DNA of 64,000 nt from Bacillus sp. FJAT-27264 (GCF_001682855.1 NZ_MAQW01000001.1:330443-394442); one strand, 5' to 3'; positions 24,042-34,365 are shown, numbered from the stretch's first letter. Notes: generated by a model from the letters alone, not told the origin. Translations and numbers: made by a program.

Positions 24042-26714
24042 TTATGAACTTATCCGGTTATGCTGATACTGTTCCAGTGAGACCAGCACCTCACGCGGCT
24101 TGCTGCCCTCGTAAGGGCCGATCACCCCACGGGCCTCCATAGAGTCAATTAAGCGCGCAGCGCGGGTGTAGCCGACTCTCATGCGGCGCTGAAGCAGGGA
24201 TACGGACGCTTGCTTGGCTTCAAGAACAATTTGTACGGCTTGTTCGTACAATTCATCTTGCGGTTCATCCTCTTGAGCTCCGATATCATCGATCTCAGGC
24301 ACAATGGATTCATCATAAGTGGCTTCACCCTGACTGCTGACGAATTGCACGATCGTCTCCACCTCTTGATCACTCATAAAAGCTCCCTGAACGCGAATAG
24401 GCTTAGAAGAGCCCATCGGCATGAACAGCATGTCTCCCCGACCCAGCAGCTTCTCAGCGCCGGCCATATCAAGTATGGTCCGTGAATCCACCTGTGAGGA
24501 TACGCCAAAGGCGATCCGTGATGGAATATTGGCCTTGATCACACCGGTAATGACATCCACTGAAGGACGCTGAGTAGCGATAATTAAGTGGATACCCGCC
24601 GCCCGGGCCATTTGTGCCAGTCGGCAGATAGCATCCTCCACGTCATTCGCGGCTACCATCATGAGATCAGCAAGCTCGTCCACAATAACAACAATATACG
24701 GCAGCACCGCGGCCGGATTATCCTTCATCAGATTGTTATAGCCTTCCATGTTCCGGGTACCGGATTTAGAGAACAGCTCATAGCGCTTCTCCATCTCCAC
24801 CACAATTTTCTTCAATGCTAGGCTGGCGCGCTTCGGATCAGTGACAACCGGGGCCAAAAGATGCGGTATACCGTTGTATATATTCAGTTCCACCATCTTG
24901 GGATCGACCATCAGGAACTTGACTTCATTAGGCTTAGCTTTATACAAAATACTGGTAATAATTCCATTAATACAAACGGATTTACCGGAGCCTGTGGCTC
25001 CAGCCACCAGCAAGTGGGGCATCTTCGCCAAATTGCCGATAATCGTCTGTCCAGAGATATCCCGTCCGAAGGCGATGGATAGCTTGGACTCTGCTTCGGT
25101 GAAGGTGTGGGTCTCCATGACCTCACGCATGGTAACAACGGACACTTCCGGATTCGGCACCTCAATCCCGATTGCAGATTTGCCTGGAATTGGCGCCTCC
25201 ATTCGGATATCCTTGGCCGCAAGAGCCAAGGCGATATCATCTGTGAGGTTCACGATTCGGCTCACCTTCACCCCGATATCTGGCTGGATCTCGTAACGCG
25301 TAACGGCCGGGCCGCGTACCACCTCTAGCACTTTAGCCCGAACCCCGAAGCTCTCCAGCGTAGCCTCCAGCTTGCGGGCTGTCTGCATGTAATCATTCTG
25401 GTCTCCAGCTTTGCCGCCATTATTCGGCTTCGACAAGAGCCTGAACGAAGGCAGCTTGTACGGCTTCGGAGGTGGTGGTGGCGGAGAAGCAGGCGGAGTT
25501 TCTCCCTCTTCAGGAATATCCGCAACTGGCGAGGCAACATGCCCCTCTACTCCAGCAAGCCCCAGTGTTGCCACGGCGGCACTAGCACTAAATGCCTCGC
25601 TAACCTCTGCCTCCGGATCAGCTAAAATTTCCGGCTCCTGTAAACCGGTCTTGATGCCGTTTCTTGCTGCCGGTGAGAATTCACTCCACTCCTCACGATC
25701 CTCGTCGTTCAAGCCTTCCGTACGGATATGCTGGAAGAAATCGCGGATGATCGGCGTATCAAAGGCCTCATCGTCAAATTCCTCCTCCACTTCGTGAAAC
25801 GGAGAAGCAGGCACCCCTGAAGATAGCCCCGAAATAATCGGGCCGTCGGCCGGATTATATTCAATATCTTCGCCTTTTACTGGAATTCCCGTCCCTTGTT
25901 CACGCGAAGCACCAGAGGTCGTCCACTGCGAAATCTTCTGGAACAGGAGCGGTGCCTTCCGTCTCGGCAACTGCTGCTCGTCCTCATCCTCGTAGTCCTC
26001 GATGTCTTGAGGGACTTGCCGCGGAGCAGGGGTTTTGACCCGGGAAGACTTGGCTGATACGGGTACAGCCTGCGGACGATTAGCCGCCCGCTTGCGCAGA
26101 TCCTCGGCCAGCTTAACTGCACGTACGCGCAACAGCATAAACAGCTCTACATAGGAAAGATTGGTAATGAGCATAAAGCTAATCGCCAACATCACAATCA
26201 TCAGCAGCTTCGCTCCTAGACTTCCAAACAGCCACAAGAGCGTCGCATATTCCAGAGCACCCAGGTATCCTCCACTGATATCTTTGCCCAGCATATATAC
26301 ACTGCTGCCATCAGCTGCAGGAGTAAGTGAGCCTTTAAGATCATTATGTATTTGAGTGAACACATTCCCTGGATGCAACATATTTAGCGGTCCAAGCTTC
26401 TGCTCCATCGCGGAAATAGTGCTCATCAGCGTCATTGACATTACAAGAAGCAGCACACCGGTATGGCGACTGTTCCAGGTAGAAGGCCATCTCCTGTAGA
26501 TCATAACCATAAGACCGAAAAAGATGCCAACCAGTGGCAGCACAAAATAAAATCTGCCAAGCAAATAGCCGGCCAGGCTGGAAAGAGAACGTCCGACTGC
26601 AGCTTCTCCGGATAATGCAATGACAGATATGGTGATGAGCATAATTCCATAGATTTCATATTTTAGAACACTGCCCAGCAGCGCTTTTTTCTTCTTCTGT
26701 TTTCGTTTAGCCAC
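24042..26714 (-). CDS. spoIIIE: DNA translocase SpoIIIE/FtsK
   Basis: Septal ATP-driven DNA pump that moves the chromosome into the forespore. The 890-residue protein has about four N-terminal membrane helices (residues 15-190). A variable, acidic and Pro-rich linker spans about 210-430. Then the FtsK motor (about 440-800) contains Walker [10 protein letters not shown], Walker [15 protein letters not shown] and [11 protein letters not shown]. The C-terminal gamma winged helix ([32 protein letters not shown]) recognises polar sequences. The GTG at 26714 has GGGGGTG at 6 nt; the ATG three codons earlier is too close to it. In the tepA-ylzJ-spoIIIE order of B. subtilis. Confidence 0.95.
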   Translation of the reverse strand: MAKRKQKKKKALLGSVLKYEIYGIMLITISVIALSGEAAVGRSLSSLAGYLLGRFYFVLPLVGIFFGLMVMIYRRWPSTWNSRHTGVLLLVMSMTLMSTISAMEQKLGPLNMLHPGNVFTQIHNDLKGSLTPAADGSSVYMLGKDISGGYLGALEYATLLWLFGSLGAKLLMIVMLAISFMLITNLSYVELFMLLRVRAVKLAEDLRKRAANRPQAVPVSAKSSRVKTPAPRQVPQDIEDYEDEDEQQLPRRKAPLLFQKISQWTTSGASREQGTGIPVKGEDIEYNPADGPIISGLSSGVPASPFHEVEEEFDDEAFDTPIIRDFFQHIRTEGLNDEDREEWSEFSPAARNGIKTGLQEPEILADPEAEVSEAFSASAAVATLGLAGVEGHVASPVADIPEEGETPPASPPPPPPKPYKLPSFRLLSKPNNGGKAGDQNDYMQTARKLEATLESFGVRAKVLEVVRGPAVTRYEIQPDIGVKVSRIVNLTDDIALALAAKDIRMEAPIPGKSAIGIEVPNPEVSVVTMREVMETHTFTEAESKLSIAFGRDISGQTIIGNLAKMPHLLVAGATGSGKSVCINGIITSILYKAKPNEVKFLMVDPKMVELNIYNGIPHLLAPVVTDPKRASLALKKIVVEMEKRYELFSKSGTRNMEGYNNLMKDNPAAVLPYIVVIVDELADLMMVAANDVEDAICRLAQMARAAGIHLIIATQRPSVDVITGVIKANIPSRIAFGVSSQVDSRTILDMAGAEKLLGRGDMLFMPMGSSKPIRVQGAFMSDQEVETIVQFVSSQGEATYDESIVPEIDDIGAQEDEPQDELYEQAVQIVLEAKQASVSLLQRRMRVGYTRAARLIDSMEARGVIGPYEGSKPREVLVSLEQYQHNRISS

Positions 26715-26792
26715 ACCATACACCCCCGGAACAACATTATACCATATAATGGCGTGGCGTACCTATGTTCTGTTTTGTCATATATTGAGTAA

Positions 26793-27005
26793 TTATGTTA
26801 ATGAAATAATCACTCCGGGGGCGAGCGAAGAATCAAGATATGTGGCGAGCGGACAGTTCAGCAGCCTTACAATACGCGCACGCCCTTCGTCCAGGGGCTC
26901 GACCTGCATAAGCATGCCCTGATAGTGGACTTCAAGCTGTCCTGAACCGGTAGTTAATGCACCCTCCCACACCTGCTCCATAGGCATCACTGTGAACAAG
27001 GTCAT
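26793..27005 (-). CDS. ylzJ: YlzJ-like protein
   Basis: Small protein of 70 residues ([15 protein letters not shown] start) matching the YlzJ-like family found between tepA and spoIIIE. Its ATG overlaps the tepA stop in an ATGA arrangement, so it is translationally coupled. No signal peptide or known catalytic motif. Function unknown. Confidence 0.85.
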   Translation of the reverse strand: MTLFTVMPMEQVWEGALTTGSGQLEVHYQGMLMQVEPLDEGRARIVRLLNCPLATYLDSSLAPGVIISLT

Positions 27006-27829
27006 TGTGGTATCCCTCCATGCAGCGGCACGTCCGCACCCGCCGTTGCTGGACCTGATCGTTCAGCGATCATGGCATTCAGACGACTTAGCGCCGCTCC
27101 AATTCCTCCAACCTCATCCATCAGCCCGTAGCGCACTGCATCCAACCCACCTACGGCTGTTCCAATATCCCGATTGAGTTCTCCTGTCTTAAACATCAGA
27201 TCCTTAAACTGCCCTTCCGTAATTCGAGAATGGGAAGTCACGAATTTGACCACACGCTCCTGCATTTTCTCCATGTACTCAAAGGTCTGAGGCACGCCGA
27301 TGACAAGTCCGTTCATACGGATCGGATGAATAGTCATTGTAGCGCTTTCCGCTATGATTGAATAGCTGGAGGCTACAGCTATCGGAACGCCGATGCTGTG
27401 ACCGCCGCCAATGACAACCGTCACCGTCGGTTTGGTCAAGGAGGCAATCATCTCCGCAATAGCCAATCCAGCCTCGACATCGCCGCCTACGGTATTGAGA
27501 ATAATCAGCAGGCCATGAATGCTCTTATTCTGCTCGGCGGCTACAAGTTGCGGAATGATATGCTCGTACTTAGTTGTTTTATTATGCGGAGGCATGACGA
27601 TATGCCCTTCAATTTGCCCAATAATGGTGATGCAAAAGATATCTGGTTCCGCTACCGGAACCGCCGTTTGCCCCAGCTCCTTCAATGTTCCTACGGCACC
27701 GGGAGGCATCGCTTGCCCTGTCTCCGGCATATCCTGCCCAGGCATAGTTTCCTCATTGCTCCCTGCATTGCCACCTGTCACATCATTCATGATTCCTGAC
27801 ACGCCCTTTCCGTTAAGTGCTTCAGTCAT
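27002..27829 (-). CDS. tepA: ClpP-family serine protease TepA (translocation-enhancing protein)
   Basis: Cytosolic ClpP/crotonase-fold peptidase, 275 residues, linked in B. subtilis to protein export efficiency. An N-terminal acidic/Met-rich extension of about 55 residues precedes the ClpP core ([13 protein letters not shown]). Next come the oxyanion region [24 protein letters not shown] and the nucleophile region [18 protein letters not shown] with Ser in GHSIG. His in TMTIHPIRM follows. It sits between RNase J and ylzJ-spoIIIE. AGGA at 8 nt before ATG. Confidence 0.92.
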   Translation of the reverse strand: MTEALNGKGVSGIMNDVTGGNAGSNEETMPGQDMPETGQAMPPGAVGTLKELGQTAVPVAEPDIFCITIIGQIEGHIVMPPHNKTTKYEHIIPQLVAAEQNKSIHGLLIILNTVGGDVEAGLAIAEMIASLTKPTVTVVIGGGHSIGVPIAVASSYSIIAESATMTIHPIRMNGLVIGVPQTFEYMEKMQERVVKFVTSHSRITEGQFKDLMFKTGELNRDIGTAVGGLDAVRYGLMDEVGGIGAALSRLNAMIAERSGPATAGADVPLHGGIPQ

Positions 27830-27956
27830 ATTAGCTATCCTAGTATGACATTTCAGGGCACCCTGTTATTCAGCGGCTTTCAATCAAAGACCCGTACAAC
27901 TGCATTGCAAGGCACGGGAAAAGACAGCAATGTAATAGATTTTTCCGAAATGAACG

Positions 27957-28014
27957 CAAAAAAGCCTCCTCCTCCCTGGAAACCGTCCAATATTTCCGGG
28001 AGAAAGAGGCTTGA
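27957..28014 (-). terminator. Terminator after the RNase J gene
   Basis: Stem AAGCCTC / GAGGCTT (27962-27968 and 28006-28012) with an inner CTCCC/GGGAG pairing and TTTTTT on the minus strand. Confidence 0.88.
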
Positions 28015-28046
28015 TTTATTTAAGTTATACTGAAAGAAAATGTATA

Positions 28047-29726
28047 TTACACTTCCATGATAATTGGCAGGATCATCGGTCTGCGGCGTGTTTGCTCATA
28101 GAGGAAACGGCCGAGCGAATCCTTAACACTGGTCTTGAGGGATGCCCACTCATTGACCTTCTCACTCATCAGGCGCTGAAGCGTACTGGAGACGATCCGG
28201 TTCGCTTCATCCAGAAGACCTTCTGATTCCCGCACATATACGAATCCGCGCGAGATAATGTCAGGTCCCGAGACAATAGCCCCGTTTTGCTTGCTTAGGG
28301 TAACTACAACTACCAGGATACCATCCTGGGACAGCAGCTTGCGGTCACGCAATACTATGTTACCCACATCACCTACACCCAGACCATCGATCAGTACGTT
28401 GCCGGCAGTTACTTTACCTGCTTTGCGTGCTGCTCCACCCTGGATCTCAATAACTTCACCAATTTCTGTGATGAAAATGTTCGCTGGTTCTACACCCACG
28501 GACTCTGCCAAAAGCGCATGTCTGCGCTGCATACGGAATTCACCGTGGATTGGCAAGAAATACTTCGGCTGCATCAGGTTAAGCATCAGCTTCAGCTCTT
28601 CCTGGCTACCGTGACCGGATACGTGAACGCCGGAATTGGAGCCGCTATAAATAACGTTGGCACCAAGTCGGAACAATTCATCAATGGTACGGCCTACATA
28701 CTTCTCATTACCCGGTACCGGAGTTGCCGCAATAATAACAGTATCTCCCGGCAGGATATCCACTTTACGATGGCTGGAGCGTGCCATACGAGTCAACGCG
28801 GACATCGGCTCGCCTTGGCTACCTGTGCACAATACCACTACGCGGTTAGCAGCCATCCGGTTCATTTCTTCAGGCTCTATCAGCATACCATCTGGTACAT
28901 GCAAATAACCAAGCTCGGAAGCGATGGATACAACATTAACCATGCTGCGTCCGATAACCGTAATTTTGCGTCCAGTGGATTCAGCAGCGTTCACAACTTG
29001 CTGGATACGGTGTACGTTGGAAGCGAAAGTTGCAACCACAACGCGTTGCTCTGCCTTGCGGAAAATATCTTCAAGCACGATGCCGACATTCTTCTCCGAA
29101 GGTGTAAAGCCCGGTTTCTCAGCATTGGTACTGTCGGACATCAGAGCGAGTACGCCCTTGCGGCCGATTTCAGCCATCCGGTGCAGGTTCGCAAATTGAC
29201 CATTGACTGGGGTGTGGTCGAATTTAAAGTCACCTGTGTGCACGACATTGCCTTCCGGTGTTTCGATGCATACGCCGACCGAGTCGGGAATACTATGGTT
29301 GGTTCTAAAGAAGGTTGCCTTCAGTGAATTCCCCAGTTGGATCTCTGAATCTTCGTTGATCAGAATCCGTTTGGTTTCACCTAGCAGATTGGCTTCTTTG
29401 AGCTTATTCTCTACAAGACCCAAGGTCAATCTGGTACCGTATACCGGTACGTTCAAGTTCTTCAGGACATAAGGAAGACCGCCGATGTGATCTTCGTGTC
29501 CGTGTGTCAGCACGATGCCTCTTACTTTGTCGCGGTTCTCTGTCAAATACGAGATATCCGGAATGACAATATCAATGCCGAGCATATCCTCTTCCGGGAA
29601 TTTCAGACCCGCATCAACTACGACGATGTCGGAACCATATTGAACGACATACATATTCTTACCGATTTCTCCGACTCCGCCCAAAGCGAAAATCGTTAAC
29701 TTATCATTGTTATTTTTCTTGGACAA
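28047..29726 (-). CDS. Ribonuclease J
   Basis: Metallo-beta-lactamase/beta-CASP 5'-3' exo- and endoribonuclease, 559 residues. The active-site motif THGHEDHIGG (HxHxDH) and HTGDFKFD are intact. The beta-CASP segments (SDSTNAEKPG, ATFASNVHRIQQV, GSQGEPMSAL, PIHGEFRM) and the C-terminal dimerisation domain ending RRPMILPIIMEV are all present. Position between dapA and tepA corresponds to B. subtilis rnjB, but the complete metal site is of the RNase J1 kind, so I leave J1/J2 undecided. Start TTG at 29726 with GGAGGG about 10 nt upstream. Confidence 0.95.
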   Translation of the reverse strand: MSKKNNNDKLTIFALGGVGEIGKNMYVVQYGSDIVVVDAGLKFPEEDMLGIDIVIPDISYLTENRDKVRGIVLTHGHEDHIGGLPYVLKNLNVPVYGTRLTLGLVENKLKEANLLGETKRILINEDSEIQLGNSLKATFFRTNHSIPDSVGVCIETPEGNVVHTGDFKFDHTPVNGQFANLHRMAEIGRKGVLALMSDSTNAEKPGFTPSEKNVGIVLEDIFRKAEQRVVVATFASNVHRIQQVVNAAESTGRKITVIGRSMVNVVSIASELGYLHVPDGMLIEPEEMNRMAANRVVVLCTGSQGEPMSALTRMARSSHRKVDILPGDTVIIAATPVPGNEKYVGRTIDELFRLGANVIYSGSNSGVHVSGHGSQEELKLMLNLMQPKYFLPIHGEFRMQRRHALLAESVGVEPANIFITEIGEVIEIQGGAARKAGKVTAGNVLIDGLGVGDVGNIVLRDRKLLSQDGILVVVVTLSKQNGAIVSGPDIISRGFVYVRESEGLLDEANRIVSSTLQRLMSEKVNEWASLKTSVKDSLGRFLYEQTRRRPMILPIIMEV

Positions 29727-30206
29727 ATGAATCTAACCCTCCTATGATGTTGGACGTCATACATTTTATTTTTTTAAATACTGAAACTTCATTATTTCAG
29801 CGGCGCTGAATACATTCTGTAAATGAATACATTCTTCAAACAGCCGATAGCTTCCACTCAATTGACAGGAAAATTCCGTAAGACCTTATATAAACGTGCA
29901 ATGCGAAAGCTCCCGAACCCGGGCAATGAAGTGCTCCATTGAAGCGGTCAAACCGTCAAAATTCACCGCCGCGCCCCTTGCGCGAAGCCCCTGCCATGCT
30001 CTGAACAGACTTATTCAAGGACCTATCCTGTCTCACAATGTATAACATTGACGGAAGATTACCGCATATTTAATTTTAACCGCACCCAGTCACTTAACAT
30101 CATTATACATGATTTTTTTGGCAAAAGACAAGTCGTCCACTCCGTAACTCTATTCTTTCCTCAAAACATCGCCATTATTTTATAAAAAAACGTCCTTCAT
30201 ACCGAA
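29727..30206. other. Gene-free upstream region of RNase J (about 480 bp)
   Basis: No open frame with coding character. Close to the gene lie a TTCAGCG-G-CGCTGAA palindrome and two tandem 12-bp repeats (see separate entry). A plus-strand promoter-like TTGACA (29862-29867) with TATATA 19 bp later has no gene in front of it. A GC-rich stretch near 29960-29995 is unassigned. The long leader may carry post-transcriptional control of the ribonuclease. Confidence 0.4.
29807..29835. repeat. Tandem 12-bp repeats, candidate operator of RNase J
   Basis: TGAATACATTCT occurs at 29807-29818 and 29824-29835, a period of 17 bp. Each copy holds the inverted pair GAAT-AC-ATTC. Spacing close to 1.6 helical turns and palindromic units fit a protein binding site or paired RNA elements in the leader. 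Confidence 0.5.
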
Positions 30207-30240
30207 AAAAACCGGCTCTCCATCATGGAGAACCAGTTGA
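30207..30240 (-). terminator. Terminator after dapA
   Basis: A 13-bp stem allowing G-U pairs (AACTGGTTCTCCA with TGGAGAGCCGGTT on the minus strand) followed by TTTTTTTC. Confidence 0.88.
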
Positions 30241-30285
30241 AGACAGCCATCTTTTGTTATACCAAGGTAGTCACAATTTTACGCA

Positions 30286-31161
30286 TTAGTTCAGAAGCGC
30301 TTCAATAAACGCGGCCTCTTCCTCTGTCGGGCCAATAAGCGGAAGTCTTACGGAGCCAACATTCACCCCTTTAAGCCCGAGTGCATATTTCACAGCTGCT
30401 GGATTCGGCAACGGCTCCGGGGACTCGAACAAGCCCTTGAATATCGGGAACAGCTTCCGGTGAAGCTCACCAGCACGCCGCACATTTCCAGAATTAAATG
30501 TCTCGATCATCTCTAACATCTCGGAGCCGACAATATGGCTGGCCACACTGATAATACCATGACCACCCACAGCCAGCGCTGCCAGCCCAGCGGAATCGTC
30601 GCCAGTGTACACATGGAAATCCTCCGGACAAGCTGCGGCAATCCAGGTAATCTGGTCTACCGAAGCACATTCCTTGGCAGCAACGATATTCGGAATCTCT
30701 GCAAGCCTCAGCGTTGTAGCCGCACTCAGGCTGACTCCCGTCCGGCTAGGCACATTGTACAGAATAACCGGAAGTTCTGTCTCTCTGGCAATGGTGGAAA
30801 AATGCTGATACAGCCCTTCCTGGTTCGGCTTGTTGTAATACGGCACTACTACCAGTACGCCATCAACGCCGATCCGATCCGCTTCCTTCGTCAGATGAAC
30901 AGAGTGCTTCGTATTGTTACTGCCTGTACCAGCAATAATTTTGCAGCGTCCACGAGCCTTTTCCAATACAAATTCAAAAAGCTTTATCTTCTCCTCATCG
31001 CTTAAGGTCGGAGATTCGCCAGTTGTCCCGCAAACGACCAGACCCTCGGATTTCTGCTCTTCGATCAAGTAGTCGACGAGCCGCGAAGTTTCTTCCCAAT
31101 TGATTTCTCCCGCTTCGTCGAAGGGGGTGACCATTGCTGTAATCAATCTCCCGAAATCCAT
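30286..31161 (-). CDS. dapA: 4-hydroxy-tetrahydrodipicolinate synthase
   Basis: Condenses pyruvate with aspartate semialdehyde toward diaminopimelate, lysine and dipicolinate. The 291-residue protein shows CGTTGESPT at 44-52, PYYNKPNQEG at 107-116, Tyr135 and Arg140 in YNVPSRTG, and Schiff-base Lys163 in AAKECAS. It follows dapG by 14 bp as the last gene of the dpaA-dpaB-dapG-dapA series, supplying the substrate that DpaAB oxidise in the sporulating mother cell. GGAGGAATTCAAA precedes ATG. Confidence 0.96.
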   Translation of the reverse strand: MDFGRLITAMVTPFDEAGEINWEETSRLVDYLIEEQKSEGLVVCGTTGESPTLSDEEKIKLFEFVLEKARGRCKIIAGTGSNNTKHSVHLTKEADRIGVDGVLVVVPYYNKPNQEGLYQHFSTIARETELPVILYNVPSRTGVSLSAATTLRLAEIPNIVAAKECASVDQITWIAAACPEDFHVYTGDDSAGLAALAVGGHGIISVASHIVGSEMLEMIETFNSGNVRRAGELHRKLFPIFKGLFESPEPLPNPAAVKYALGLKGVNVGSVRLPLIGPTEEEAAFIEALLN

Positions 31162-31175
31162 TTTGAATTCCTCCT

Positions 31176-32396
31176 TTAACGGTGTAATTCAAACTTGGCA
31201 TGCAGCGCTCGTAGTGACTGCACCATGTCTTCCTTCTTCACAAGCACCCAAATGGTTGTATTGGAATCTGCTGATTGTAAAATCTGAATGTTCTGCGAAC
31301 TAAGCGCCTCCACGATCCGTGCCATAATGCCGGGAACACCATTAATGCCGCCGCCAATAACAGAAACCTTGGCACAACCGGACAAGCTCTTCGGACGAAG
31401 ACCCAGCTCTTGCAGCGCTGCGATTGCTTTCTCAGAATGATCATCAAAGACGGTGTAAAGAGCTTCCGTAGGAGTAACATTAATAAAATCAACGCTGATT
31501 CCGTTATCCGCCATACTTTTGAAAATCTGCAGCTGCACTCCTGTCCCGTTTCCATCCGGACATTCCACCGAAATCTGCGTCACATTGCTGACATAAGCGA
31601 TCCCGGTAACAAAACGGTCTACGATGCCTTCCTGCACATCATTGAAGCCTTCAGGATTCGTAACCAGTGTACCCTCCGTATCGGAAAATGTAGAACGTAC
31701 ACGTACTGGAATTTGCGCCTGCATAGCGATTTCCACAGCGCGTGGATGAATAACCTTGGCTCCCTGATGGGCCATATTGCAAATCTCCGTATAGCTGACA
31801 ATGGTCAAAGGCTTGGCATCCTCGACAATACGGGGGTCTGCTGTCAGAATTCCGTTCACATCGGTGTAGATATCGACTATATCCGCACGTAGCGCCGCCC
31901 CGAGCGCGGTTGCCGATGTATCGCTTCCGCCCCGTCCAAGCGTAGTGAAATCTCCAGCTTCTGTCTGTCCCTGAAACCCGGTTACAATGACTACTTTCTG
32001 GTCCCGGAGTTCACGAAGAACACGCTCCGGCCGCACATCCAGAATTCTGGCATTGCCGTAGCTGTTGTCCGTCACAAATCCTGCTTGGGCTCCAGTCAGC
32101 ACCGTTGAAGGGATCCCCTCATTCTCCAGTAACCCGCAGAGCGTCGTTGCGGAGATGATCTCCCCACAGCACATCAGCAGATCTCTCTCTCGGTCACCAA
32201 GCGCATTACCGTTCTGAACAGCCCAATCCAGCAGTGTATCTGTGGCATAAGGCTCACCCCGGCGTCCCATGGCTGAGACCACAATCACCAGACTATACCC
32301 GCTTGCGAGTTCCCGTTTGACATGACGGATGACATGCTCTCTCGCCTGAGGAGTAGAGAGTGACGTTCCGCCGAATTTTTGCACCAAAATACCCAT
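31176..32396 (-). CDS. dapG: Aspartate kinase (DapG type)
   Basis: Phosphorylates aspartate, the first step to diaminopimelate and lysine. The 406-residue protein starts MGILVQKFGGTSLSTP (kinase nucleotide site). It has TTLGRGGSDTSATALGAAL in the catalytic domain and two C-terminal ACT domains from about residue 265 (FVTGIAYVSNVTQISVECPD; CAKVSVIGGGINGVPGIMARI) for feedback control. By locus it corresponds to the diaminopimelate-sensitive isozyme DapG. The usual preceding asd gene is absent; instead there is a 283-bp spacer. GGAGGAATAATAC precedes ATG. Confidence 0.94.
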   Translation of the reverse strand: MGILVQKFGGTSLSTPQAREHVIRHVKRELASGYSLVIVVSAMGRRGEPYATDTLLDWAVQNGNALGDRERDLLMCCGEIISATTLCGLLENEGIPSTVLTGAQAGFVTDNSYGNARILDVRPERVLRELRDQKVVIVTGFQGQTEAGDFTTLGRGGSDTSATALGAALRADIVDIYTDVNGILTADPRIVEDAKPLTIVSYTEICNMAHQGAKVIHPRAVEIAMQAQIPVRVRSTFSDTEGTLVTNPEGFNDVQEGIVDRFVTGIAYVSNVTQISVECPDGNGTGVQLQIFKSMADNGISVDFINVTPTEALYTVFDDHSEKAIAALQELGLRPKSLSGCAKVSVIGGGINGVPGIMARIVEALSSQNIQILQSADSNTTIWVLVKKEDMVQSLRALHAKFELHR

Positions 32397-32509
32397 GTAT
32401 TATTCCTCCATATTATCGAAGCAAGCACACTAATAAATACGCAGAAAGCAGGCTCTTTTAGAAGAGAAATGTTCGCTGCGAAAGTCGTGATTCAACGGTA
32501 TATTGTTTA

Positions 32510-32544
32510 AAAAATGGTTGTACCGCCCTCGTAAATGAGGACGG
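32510..32544 (-). terminator. Likely terminator after dpaB
   Basis: Minus-strand CCGTCCTC / GAGGGCGG stem (8 bp with one G-U; plus positions 32523-32544), loop ATTTAC. A T-run (ATTTTTT) begins 8 nt later. Would separate sporulation transcription of dpaAB from dapG-dapA. Confidence 0.5.
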
Positions 32545-32679
32545 CAGCAGCCGAGCTGTATAATTGTCAAGCGATGAAATTAACAATCGTCAGTGATCAG
32601 TGACATTGAACCTTCCGCCACATCTCCCTTATGCATCTCCCCTTCAAAAGTTAAAGACAATCTCTAATCATTCTCTTTA

Positions 32680-33276
32680 TTATGCTGAATGAAACCGTTC
32701 GATGATCATGGGCTGCAACTGATTTCCCTGCAGAGCGGCATAGCAGGCCTCTGGAATAAGTTCCATCCGGGCCACAAGTGAATTGGGCTTGCCGTGGGGA
32801 CTATCCTGGCCGAACGGTACAAAATAAATATTTTTGGTCACAAGCAGCTTCGCAATATTGGCAGCATTCAGACCCAGTCCGTCATTAGTGGAGATCGCCA
32901 GCACAAGCGGACGGCCGTTGCGCATCTGCGATTTTGCCGCCATTAATACAGGACTGTCCGTCATGGCGTTAGCCAGCTTGCTTGTTGTATTGCCTGTGCA
33001 GGGCGCAATCGTCAGCACATCCAGCAGCTTGGAAGGACCCAGCGGTTCCGCTTCAACAATTGTAGAAATGATATCATTACCTGTTATATCTTTCAACTGT
33101 TTTAGCCAACTTTCCGATGTTCCAAATCGCGTGTCCGTTGCCAATACCGATCCCGAAACGATCGGCACCACATTCGCACCATCATCTATAAAGCGCTGGA
33201 TCTGCGGCATTACTTCGGCAAAAGTGCAATGGGAGCCGGTAATGGCATACCCTACTGTTTTTCCGTGCCAGTTCAT
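32680..33276 (-). CDS. dpaB: Dipicolinate synthase subunit B
   Basis: Flavoprotein-like subunit of the enzyme that oxidises dihydrodipicolinate to dipicolinic acid, the calcium-chelated core solute of spores. It has 198 residues with a flavodoxin/cysteine-decarboxylase fold: GYAITGSHCTFAEVMPQI, VPIVSGSVLATDTRFG, IAPCTGNTTSKLANAMTD. ATG overlaps the dpaA stop (TAATG), so the two subunits are translated together. Mother-cell sporulation gene. Confidence 0.95.
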   Translation of the reverse strand: MNWHGKTVGYAITGSHCTFAEVMPQIQRFIDDGANVVPIVSGSVLATDTRFGTSESWLKQLKDITGNDIISTIVEAEPLGPSKLLDVLTIAPCTGNTTSKLANAMTDSPVLMAAKSQMRNGRPLVLAISTNDGLGLNAANIAKLLVTKNIYFVPFGQDSPHGKPNSLVARMELIPEACYAALQGNQLQPMIIERFHSA

Positions 33277-34172
33277 TATACATCCCCCCTGTTCAAAGTC
33301 CCGTCCGATATCGACTGTACTAGTGCATTCGCCATGATGATGCCGGCACTCCTTGGGGCAACGATTCCCGGCAGTCCGGGAGCCAGTAATGCCTTGATAC
33401 CGCGTTTCTCCGCATAGCGAAAATCACAGCCACCCGGAGCAGAAGCCAAATCAACAATTAAGCAATGTTTGGGAATCCGGGACAGCACCTGAGCCGTAAT
33501 AATCATGTCCGGAATCGTATTGAAGATCAGATCTGCCTCCGCAACATGGACCAGCAAATTGTCTGTCATAAAGGGCTCCCAGCCCATCTCCTCCGCCCTT
33601 GCATAATGCTCCTGCCTCCGCACGCCCACTTTCACCTTTGCCCCGAGCCCCTGGAGGCTCCGGGCCATCGTAAAACCAGTTCTGCCAATTCCCAGCACCA
33701 TGGATCTGGAACCATGAATGGTAAAATCCGTATTCTGAATCGCCATGACCAGTGCTCCTTCCGCCGTCGGAATGGAGTTATAAATCGCCACATCATCACG
33801 GCCTAGCAATTCAATCAGCTTTAATTCATGTTTTGTGCACAGCCTACGCAGATAGTTTTTGGCCATTCCGGTATAGACGGTACAATGTGCTGGTAGCGCG
33901 GCTACGTGCTCCTCCAGCAGTTTAAGCGGCTCTGAAGAGAAGAGTGCGCTAATATTGCCTTCATCATCACAGCCCACGGTTGGCAGCACGAGCACATCGG
34001 CATTTCCCAGCAGCGTCACTGACATTTGTTCCAGGCTCGCCCCCGGGCAAGGGGCTTCCCATTTATCGAACCCGGCAACGCTTACCGTTGCATCCATTTC
34101 CACACACTTCCGAATCACTTCCAATTGTCTTGCGTCCCCGCCCAGGAACACGATCCTGACGCCAGTAAGCAT
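33276..34172 (-). CDS. dpaA: Dipicolinate synthase subunit A
   Basis: NAD(P)-binding subunit of dipicolinate synthase, 298 residues. An N-terminal Rossmann-like region (GVRIVFLGGDARQLEVIRK) is followed by the main cofactor domain (MVLGIGRTGFTMARSLQGLGAKVKVG, about residues 152-177). It ends overlapping dpaB. AAAGGAG stands about 10 nt before ATG. The upstream region has a plausible sigma-K promoter, matching late mother-cell expression of spoVF in B. subtilis. The ymxH gene usual between mlpA and dpaA is missing; dut is found there instead. Confidence 0.95.
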   Translation of the reverse strand: MLTGVRIVFLGGDARQLEVIRKCVEMDATVSVAGFDKWEAPCPGASLEQMSVTLLGNADVLVLPTVGCDDEGNISALFSSEPLKLLEEHVAALPAHCTVYTGMAKNYLRRLCTKHELKLIELLGRDDVAIYNSIPTAEGALVMAIQNTDFTIHGSRSMVLGIGRTGFTMARSLQGLGAKVKVGVRRQEHYARAEEMGWEPFMTDNLLVHVAEADLIFNTIPDMIITAQVLSRIPKHCLIVDLASAPGGCDFRYAEKRGIKALLAPGLPGIVAPRSAGIIMANALVQSISDGTLNRGDV

Positions 34173-34214
34173 AGGGATGACGCTCCTTTCACATTACACT
34201 CCAAGGCTATAAGG

Positions 34215-34242
34215 CATCTTATGCTGGGCATTCGGGATGGGT
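34215..34242 (-). promoter_or_regulatory. Candidate sigma-K promoter of dpaAB
   Basis: On the minus strand AC (34241-34242), 17 bp, then CATAAGATG (34215-34223), one base off the sigma-K -10 CATANNNTA. A start point about 35 bp before dpaA would result. Suggestive only. Confidence 0.4.
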
Positions 34243-34365
34243 GAAAAGCGGAGTAGAAATACCTGTAAAACCTTTTGCAAAAGTCAAACAGTCTACGTTT
34301 GGGTTTTACGTTGAGGGATACGTCGACTTGATGTACTGAGCTGTCTCAAAAATCGGTTAACAACG

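Noticed and set aside
32397-32679. Possible lysine riboswitch before dapG
   Set aside because: The spacer was read for a multi-helix leader with terminator near dapG. Only one hairpin close to dpaB was found and no L-box core.
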